Shown piece by piece: positions 13,292-18,094 of a stretch of DNA of 18,094 nucleotides. The number at the start of each line of letters is the position of its first letter. The stretch's first letter is position 1. The DNA is taken from NCBI GenBank assembly GCA_021817655.1, contig JAKAGE010000010.1, forward strand, positions 1-18,094. The letters are read 5' to 3'. This DNA comes from a bacterium (GTDB lineage: Bacteria; Patescibacteriota; Minisyncoccia; UBA6257; 2-01-FULL-56-20). The notes beneath the pieces were generated by a model. It ran no database searches. It saw only the letters and a list, made by a program, of their open reading frames with translations, and was not told the DNA's origin. The translations under genes were made by a program, and so were the position numbers.

Positions 13292-14113
13292 ATGACTGTC
13301 GGCGTGTTCGATCCGCAGGGACCCATCGCGGGGCAGGAGCGGGACCTGATTGTGCTTGCGATCGGGCTCATGCTTCTTATCGCCATCCCTATGCTTATCC
13401 TGCTGTATACCTTCGCGTGGCGGTATCGTGCCGGGAACAAAAAGAGCGCCGATGCCTATCAGCCGGACCATGTGGGGAGCTTCGGGAGACAGCTCCTGTG
13501 GTGGTGCATTCCCGCGACGCTCATCGCCGTCCTTGCCGTCATCAACTGGAAGACCACGCATGCACTCGATCCGTTCGCGCCGATCCCGTCCTCCACGCCG
13601 CCCCTCACCGTCGAGGTCGTCGCCCTTCAATGGAAGTGGCTTTTTATCTATCCCCAGCAGGGGATCGCGACGGTGAATTGGCTGGAATTTCCCGCACGGA
13701 CACCCGTGCATTTCCTGCTCACCGCCGACGCGCCGATGAGCTCGTTCTGGATCCCGCAGCTTGGCAGCCAGATCTATGCCATGTCCGCGATGCAGACGCA
13801 GCTGTATCTCGAAGCGAGCTCCACAGGGGAATTCGTCGGGAAGGATACGGAGATCAACGGAGCCGGCTATGCCGGCATGACATTCACCGCCGATGCGGTG
13901 TCGGAGAGCGATTTCAATGCGTGGGTCGCCGGAGTGAAGGCGTCTTCGAGCGCGCCCGCGCTTACGATGGGCGCATATAATGCGCTCGCGGCGCCCAGCG
14001 CATACGTCCCGCCCGCGTTCTATTCCTCGGCGGATCCGAACCTCTATGATTATGTTTTGATGAAGTATATGGTGCCGAGCTCGTCCCCGGTCATGACGGG
14101 CATGAAAATGTAA
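13292..14113 (+). CDS. cyoA: Cytochrome bo3 quinol oxidase subunit II
   Basis: CyoA is subunit II of the bo3-type terminal oxidase. In 273 residues it has two TM segments (about 18-43 and 66-86) and an extracytoplasmic cupredoxin-like domain. Phrases shared with the E. coli protein include INWKTTHAL, WKWLFIYPQQGIATVN and FWIPQLGSQIYAMSAMQT. The CuA-binding Cys and His residues of cytochrome c oxidases are absent (VGKDTEINGAGYAGM), which marks a quinol oxidase. A C-terminal COX_ARM-like region follows (from about SESDFNAWV). Relative to E. coli the protein begins just after the lipoprotein signal. There is no lipobox cysteine and no upstream in-frame start before a stop at 13235. cyoB follows after 18 bases. 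Confidence 0.95.
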   Translation: MTVGVFDPQGPIAGQERDLIVLAIGLMLLIAIPMLILLYTFAWRYRAGNKKSADAYQPDHVGSFGRQLLWWCIPATLIAVLAVINWKTTHALDPFAPIPSSTPPLTVEVVALQWKWLFIYPQQGIATVNWLEFPARTPVHFLLTADAPMSSFWIPQLGSQIYAMSAMQTQLYLEASSTGEFVGKDTEINGAGYAGMTFTADAVSESDFNAWVAGVKASSSAPALTMGAYNALAAPSAYVPPAFYSSADPNLYDYVLMKYMVPSSSPVMTGMKM

Positions 14114-14131
14114 CCGGGTCGCACGATCGCC

Positions 14132-16141
14132 ATGGAACACTTCTTATTGGGAGATCTTACCTGGAGCGCGCTGCCGCATCAGTGGTTCACGGTCGGCGCC
14201 ACGGCGACGATCGTCGCGGGGCTTGCGGTGCTCGCGGGACTCCTTACCTATCTTAAAAAATGGAAATGGCTGTGGAAGGAGTGGCTCACGTCGACCGATC
14301 CGAAGAAGATCGGGATCATGTACATCGTGATGGCGTCGGTCATGCTTTTCCGCGGCGGTCTTGATGCGGCGATGATCTGGCTCCAGCAGGCGATGTCGGC
14401 CGGCAACGCGCCGGGATTCCTCGGCGCGGCGCACGGGTATCTGGATGCGAATCACTTCCAGCAGATCTTCACCGCGCACGGGGACATCATGGTGTTCTTC
14501 GTGACGATGGGCTTCTTCTTCGGGCTCATCAACCTCATCGTGCCGCTGCAGATCGGCGCGCGCGACCTCGCGTTCCCGTTCATGAACTCGCTCGGGTTCT
14601 GGCTCTACGTGGCCGGGGCCGTGTTTATCAATATGTTCTTCGTGATCGGCGGGCAGTTTGCGGGATCGGGCTGGCTGTCCCTTCCGCCGCTCTCGGAGCT
14701 TCAGTACAGCCCCGGGACCGGCATCGATTACTGGGTATGGAGCCTCCAGATCTCGGGCCTGGGATCGCTTCTTGGCGGCATCAATTTCGTGGCGACGATC
14801 CTCAAGATGCGCGCGAAGGGGATGACGCTCATGAAGATGCCGCTCTTCACCTGGACCTCGCTCTGCAGCATGGTGCTCGTCATCGCATCTTTTCCGGTGC
14901 TCACCATTACGACGCTTCTGCTCTGGGCCGACCGCTTCTTCGGCATGCATTTCTTTACGACGACCGCCGGGGGCAATCCGATGCTTTATGTGAACCTTAT
15001 CTGGATGTGGGGGCATCCGGAGGTGTATATCCTCGTCATCCCGGCGTTCGGCATCTTCTCGGAGGTCGTTTCGACGTTCAGCGGCAAGCGCATCTTCGGG
15101 TATGTCTCGATGGTGATGGCGGCGATCGGGATCACGCTTCTGTCGTTCCTCGTCTGGCTGCACCATTTCTTCACGATGGGCGCAGGCGCGGACGTCGATG
15201 CGTTCTTCGGCATCATGACGGGAGTGATCGCGATCCCCACGGCGGTGCAGATCTTCAATTGGATCGCCACGATGTACCGCGGCCGCATCCGTTTCACGAC
15301 GCCGATGATGTACTTCCTCGGATTCGCGGGCATCTTCACAATGGGCGGCATGGCGGGGGTGCTGCTCTCGATCCCGGGCGCGGACTTCGAGCTGCACAAT
15401 TCGCTTTTCCTCGTCGCGCATTTCCATACGATGATCGTGAGCGCCGCGCTCTTCGGCATTTTCGCGGGCATCACCTACTGGTTCCCGAAGGTGACGGGAT
15501 TCACGCTGAACGAGCGGATCGGGCGGCGCGCGTTCTGGCTGTGGGTCGTCGGCTACTTCGTCTCCTTCATTCCGCTCTATATATTGGGATTCCTCGGCGC
15601 GACGCGGCGGCTCGACCATTATGCCGCTTCAACGGGATGGCAGCCGCTCTTTATCACGGCGGGCGTCGGCGTGCTCATCATCGCGGCGGGCGCGCTGACG
15701 CAGGTGTGGCAGGTGATCGTGAGCATCCGGGAGCGCGACGAGCATCGCGATACGACGGGCGACCCCTGGGGCGGCCACTCGCTTGAATGGTCCACGCCGT
15801 CGCCCGTGCCGTACTACAGCTTTGCGGTCGCGCCGGAAGTGGATTCGCGCGATGCATTCTGGGAGATGAAGAAGCGGGGATGGAAACCGGGCCCCGCGGC
15901 GCCGGGGACGTATAAGGACATCGTCATGGCGAAGAATACGGGTATGGCGATCTATCTTTCGGGGTTCGTCTTCCTTGGGGCGTTCGGGCTTGTCTGGCAT
16001 ATCATCTGGCTTGCCGTCGCGGGCATCGGAGGAGCGATCGCGTGCTTCATCATCCAATCGTTCGATGAGGATACGGAATATATCCTGCCGGCCGCGGAGG
16101 TCGAGCGGCTGGATCGCATGGCGTGGGAGCGGAACAAATGA
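14132..16141 (+). CDS. cyoB: Cytochrome bo3 quinol oxidase subunit I
   Basis: CyoB is the catalytic, proton-pumping subunit that reduces O2 to water. At 669 residues it is as long as E. coli CyoB (663) and similar throughout. Heme b ligands are His117 and His432, heme o3 is bound by His430, and CuB by His295, His344 and His345, with the crosslinking Tyr299 in WGHPEVYIL. Quinol-site residues equivalent to E. coli Arg71, Asp75, His98 and Gln101 are present (Arg74, Asp78, His108, Gln111). The D-channel residues Asn134, Asp145, Asn152 and Glu297 are intact. In the K-channel, the Ser and Thr positions are kept but the lysine (E. coli Lys362) is Gln373 in AIPTAVQIFNW. The C-terminal extra TM region of CyoB is present. 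No Shine-Dalgarno precedes it. Confidence 0.97.
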   Translation: MEHFLLGDLTWSALPHQWFTVGATATIVAGLAVLAGLLTYLKKWKWLWKEWLTSTDPKKIGIMYIVMASVMLFRGGLDAAMIWLQQAMSAGNAPGFLGAAHGYLDANHFQQIFTAHGDIMVFFVTMGFFFGLINLIVPLQIGARDLAFPFMNSLGFWLYVAGAVFINMFFVIGGQFAGSGWLSLPPLSELQYSPGTGIDYWVWSLQISGLGSLLGGINFVATILKMRAKGMTLMKMPLFTWTSLCSMVLVIASFPVLTITTLLLWADRFFGMHFFTTTAGGNPMLYVNLIWMWGHPEVYILVIPAFGIFSEVVSTFSGKRIFGYVSMVMAAIGITLLSFLVWLHHFFTMGAGADVDAFFGIMTGVIAIPTAVQIFNWIATMYRGRIRFTTPMMYFLGFAGIFTMGGMAGVLLSIPGADFELHNSLFLVAHFHTMIVSAALFGIFAGITYWFPKVTGFTLNERIGRRAFWLWVVGYFVSFIPLYILGFLGATRRLDHYAASTGWQPLFITAGVGVLIIAAGALTQVWQVIVSIRERDEHRDTTGDPWGGHSLEWSTPSPVPYYSFAVAPEVDSRDAFWEMKKRGWKPGPAAPGTYKDIVMAKNTGMAIYLSGFVFLGAFGLVWHIIWLAVAGIGGAIACFIIQSFDEDTEYILPAAEVERLDRMAWERNK

Positions 16142-16150
16142 CCTGATCTT

Positions 16151-16750
16151 ATGGACAACGAACAGACGATAACGCCGATGACCGAAGCAGAGGAGCGGAC
16201 CGATACCCAGGTGTTCGGTTTCTGGCTCTATCTCATGACCGACCTCATCATTTTCGGCGTGCTTTTTGCCGTCTATTTTGTACTGCGCGGTGCGACCTTC
16301 GGCGGACCGGCAAGTTACGATCTCTTCAGCCTCCGGTCGGCGCTTGCAGAAACGATCGTGCTTTTGACGTCGAGCTTCACCTGCGGCCTCGCGCTCGTCG
16401 CGGCCCAACGGGGGAAAGCGAATCAGACCATCGGCTGGCTCGCGGCAACGTTCGCGCTTGGCGCGGCGTTCCTTGCGCTCGAGCTTACCGAACTCAGCCG
16501 TTTCGTCGCAACGGGGGCATCCCCGGAGCGGAGCGCGTTTCTGTCCGCATTCTTCACCCTCGTCGGCACACATGGATTGCACATCGGCGTGGGGCTCCTT
16601 TGGATCGCGGTCGCGATCGTTCAAGTCCGCCTGCGGGGCCTTACCGCGGGAACCCGGTCGAAGCTGACCCGCTTCGCGCTTTTCTGGCACTTCCTCGATA
16701 TCGTCTGGATATTCATCTTCTCGACGGTCTATCTTTACGGCATCATATGA
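16151..16750 (+). CDS. cyoC: Cytochrome bo3 quinol oxidase subunit III
   Basis: CyoC is the COX3-like subunit that stabilises subunit I and its proton uptake. The 199-residue protein has five TM segments, the size and number of E. coli CyoC (204 residues). Typical phrases are FGFWLYLMTDLIIFG (22-36), SALAETIVLLTSSFTCGLAL (split at 63-72 and 73-82), FFTLVGTHGLHIGVGLLWI (134-152) and WHFLDIVWIFIFSTVYL (180-196). It begins nine bases after the cyoB stop with no ribosome site, and its TGA overlaps the cyoD ATG (ATGA at 16747-16750), so cyoC and cyoD are translationally coupled. Confidence 0.94.
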   Translation: MDNEQTITPMTEAEERTDTQVFGFWLYLMTDLIIFGVLFAVYFVLRGATFGGPASYDLFSLRSALAETIVLLTSSFTCGLALVAAQRGKANQTIGWLAATFALGAAFLALELTELSRFVATGASPERSAFLSAFFTLVGTHGLHIGVGLLWIAVAIVQVRLRGLTAGTRSKLTRFALFWHFLDIVWIFIFSTVYLYGII

Positions 16751-17106
16751 AATTCACCCTGAGGGCGTATATCATCGGATTCGTCGCATCGCTCGCGCTC
16801 ACGCTCGCGGCTGCATGGCTCGTGTGGATCCACGTGAGTTCCGGACATGCCGCGTTCTCCCACTCGTTCCTGTATGCGGCGGTGCTCACGCTCGCGGTCG
16901 TCCAGCTTTTCGTCCAGTTGGTGTTCTTCATGCATCTTGCGGGCGAATCGGGTCCGCGCTGGCGCCTTTCCGCATTCGTTTCTACCGCAGGAATCATCGT
17001 TATCGTCATTGCCGGGGCGATTTGGATCATGGGCCACCTCAACTACAACATGATGGCGTCGCCCGCACAGATGGAATCCTATATCCAGAGCCAGGACGGG
17101 TTTTGA
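16747..17106 (+). CDS. cyoD: Cytochrome bo3 quinol oxidase subunit IV
   Basis: CyoD is the small non-catalytic subunit that helps assemble the CuB site. From the ATG at 16747 it has 119 residues and three TM segments (about 8-28, 40-62, 73-95). The end of the third, IWIMGHLNYNMM, is nearly the same as the E. coli phrase IWIMWNLNYNMM; VVQLFVQLVFFMHL (51-64) matches the second helix. An open frame extends upstream to 16600 but overlaps cyoC deeply and is rejected in favour of the ATGA-coupled start. A polar tail of about 17 residues follows the last helix, longer than in E. coli. Confidence 0.93.
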   Translation: MKFTLRAYIIGFVASLALTLAAAWLVWIHVSSGHAAFSHSFLYAAVLTLAVVQLFVQLVFFMHLAGESGPRWRLSAFVSTAGIIVIVIAGAIWIMGHLNYNMMASPAQMESYIQSQDGF

Positions 17107-17146
17107 AAGGGACTGCGGCAGGATGGCGTAGAATAAACGGTATACT

Positions 17147-18028
17147 ATGAAACATTATTACGAGCTGACAAAATCGGGGCTGGTGTTCGGGAATATCGTC
17201 GCCGTCATCGCAGGGTTCCTTCTGGGGCAGTCGGTCGCAGGGTTCGGCATGCCGGCCGCGAAGGCGGGAATGCTCGCCGGAGCCATTATCGGACTCGGGC
17301 TTGTCATGGCGTCCGGGTGCGTGTTCAACAATTATATCGACCGCGATATTGACGCAAAAATGGAGCGGACGAAGCGCCGTGCGCTCGTCACTCGGCGCGT
17401 GAGCGAGCGGAACGCCATCGTATTCGGCGCCGTGCTTGGCGTCTTGGGGTTCGCCGCGCTCGCAATGTCCACGAATGCGGTCGCGGTCGCGGTCGCGGGG
17501 GTCGGGTTCGTCTTTTATGTCTTCGTCTATACGATCGGAACGAAGCGCCGTTCGCCGTACGGCACGGCGATGGGGGCGATCGCCGGCGCGACGCCGCCGG
17601 TCGTGGGATATGCCGCGGCCGCAGGACGCCTCGATCTTGCCGCATTCATCCTTTTCGCCATTATGTTCACATGGCAGATGCCTCACTTCTTCGCGATCGC
17701 CATCCGGCGCAAGGAAGACTATGCCGCCGCGAAGGTCCCGGTGCTCCCGGTCCGCTCGGGCATCGCGCGCACGAAGCTCAGCATGGCGGTGTACATCATC
17801 GAATTCATCGCGGCTTCGTCGCTTCTTGCGGTCTTCGGCTACGCCGGCGCGCCGTATCTTGCGGTCGCGCTTCTGCTCGGCATCGTGTGGTTCGTGCTTG
17901 CCGTGCGCGGATTCGGCATCACGGGCATCGAACATGACCGCCGATGGGCGCGCGGCATGTTCTACTTCTCGCTTTTCGTCATGGTGGCGCTTTTCGGGGC
18001 GATCGGCATCGGTGCGCTTGCGGGATAA
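17147..18028 (+). CDS. cyoE: Protoheme IX farnesyltransferase (heme O synthase)
   Basis: CyoE is a UbiA-family membrane prenyltransferase that adds a farnesyl group to heme B to make the heme O used by the oxidase. The 293 residues form about nine TM segments. The first aspartate-rich motif NNYIDRDIDAKMERTKRR (61-78) is almost identical to E. coli; the conserved GTKRRSPYGT and GATPPVVGY follow, then WQMPHFFAIAIRRKEDY and AAKVPVLPV. The start phrase reads TKSG where TKPG is usual. It lies 40 bases after cyoD. TATACT touches the ATG and TAGAAT (17129-17134) lies 12 bases before it, so a weak internal promoter is possible, though the gene is more likely read from the cyo operon. Confidence 0.95.
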   Translation: MKHYYELTKSGLVFGNIVAVIAGFLLGQSVAGFGMPAAKAGMLAGAIIGLGLVMASGCVFNNYIDRDIDAKMERTKRRALVTRRVSERNAIVFGAVLGVLGFAALAMSTNAVAVAVAGVGFVFYVFVYTIGTKRRSPYGTAMGAIAGATPPVVGYAAAAGRLDLAAFILFAIMFTWQMPHFFAIAIRRKEDYAAAKVPVLPVRSGIARTKLSMAVYIIEFIAASSLLAVFGYAGAPYLAVALLLGIVWFVLAVRGFGITGIEHDRRWARGMFYFSLFVMVALFGAIGIGALAG

Positions 18029-18034
18029 AACGGG

Positions 18035-18058
18035 GGAGCGTGGCTCCGGGAGGGCTTT
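18035..18058 (+). terminator. Candidate terminator after cyoE
   Basis: GGAGC-GTG-GCTCC (18035-18047) forms a tight 5-bp hairpin, followed a few bases later by CTTTT. An overlapping stem CCGGG/CCCGG (18046-18050 with 18060-18064) is an alternative. The tail of the window (18065-18094) shows no assignable feature. Confidence 0.35.
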
Positions 18059-18094
18059 TCCCGGCGAGCATTGTGCTATTACGATAAAGATGAT

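Noticed and set aside
14144..15619. Long open frame on the minus strand across cyoB (491 codons)
   Set aside because: It mirrors a GC-rich gene with clear CyoB motifs; its product is a run of Arg, Glu, Asp and His with no domain, typical of an antisense shadow.
16600..16746. Upstream extension of the cyoD frame
   Set aside because: It overlaps cyoC by about 150 bases and adds an Arg-rich head; the ATGA-coupled start matches the CyoD family.
1..18094. tRNA, rRNA, CRISPR or insertion sequences
   Set aside because: All gaps are under about 155 bases and none shows a tRNA-like fold, spaced repeats or transposase; nothing was found.

Overview
The window is a GC-rich (roughly 60% by eye), densely packed bacterial chromosome segment with 21 supported protein genes, very short intergenic gaps, TGA used as a stop, and no RNA gene, insertion sequence or CRISPR array that I can see. 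Gene content and style suggest a member of the Candidate Phyla Radiation (Patescibacteria), most likely Parcubacteria-like. The signs are short versions of housekeeping proteins (YbeY, a MutY without an iron-sulfur cluster or NUDIX domain), a small RRM protein, an FtsZ ending in a DIPAFLRR peptide, almost no Shine-Dalgarno sequences, and several -10 boxes only 6-7 nt before the start codon. The placement rests on general resemblance, not on a marker-gene tree.

Region 1 (1-4.2 kb) is housekeeping. A small membrane-anchored, possibly PilO-like protein converges on peptidyl-tRNA hydrolase (pth). Divergent from pth runs lepB-hisS, then rpsU (bS21) from its own promoter, a YqeY/GatB-like protein and ybeY. 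Region 2 (4.2-7 kb) is the division pair ftsA-ftsZ. ftsZ converges on rmuC, and rmuC is separated from an RRM RNA-binding gene by a perfect 35-bp inverted repeat. Region 3 (8.5-10.6 kb) is a clusterless MutY-like glycosylase whose stop overlaps the start of a secreted GH18 family hydrolase.

Region 4 (10.7-18 kb) is the accessory-looking part. A response regulator, a six-TM sensor kinase and an unrecognised 107-residue protein run leftward. A complete cyoABCDE operon (bo3-type quinol oxidase plus heme O synthase) runs rightward from the same 88-bp intergenic region. The layout suggests that the two-component system controls or senses the state of the oxidase. CyoA lacks CuA ligands. CyoB keeps the heme and CuB ligands, the quinol-site residues and the D-channel, but has Gln at the position of the K-channel lysine. 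In an organism that probably makes neither quinone nor heme, this respiratory module beside its own sensor pair is the most interesting system in the window.

Recurring regulatory features are -10 boxes immediately before ATG (rpsU, ftsA, rmuC, cyoA), ATGA stop/start overlaps (mutY-GH18, cyoC-cyoD), and palindromes at the promoters of the kinase and cyoA. All calls come from reading motifs and comparing with remembered family sequences; no database search was run.
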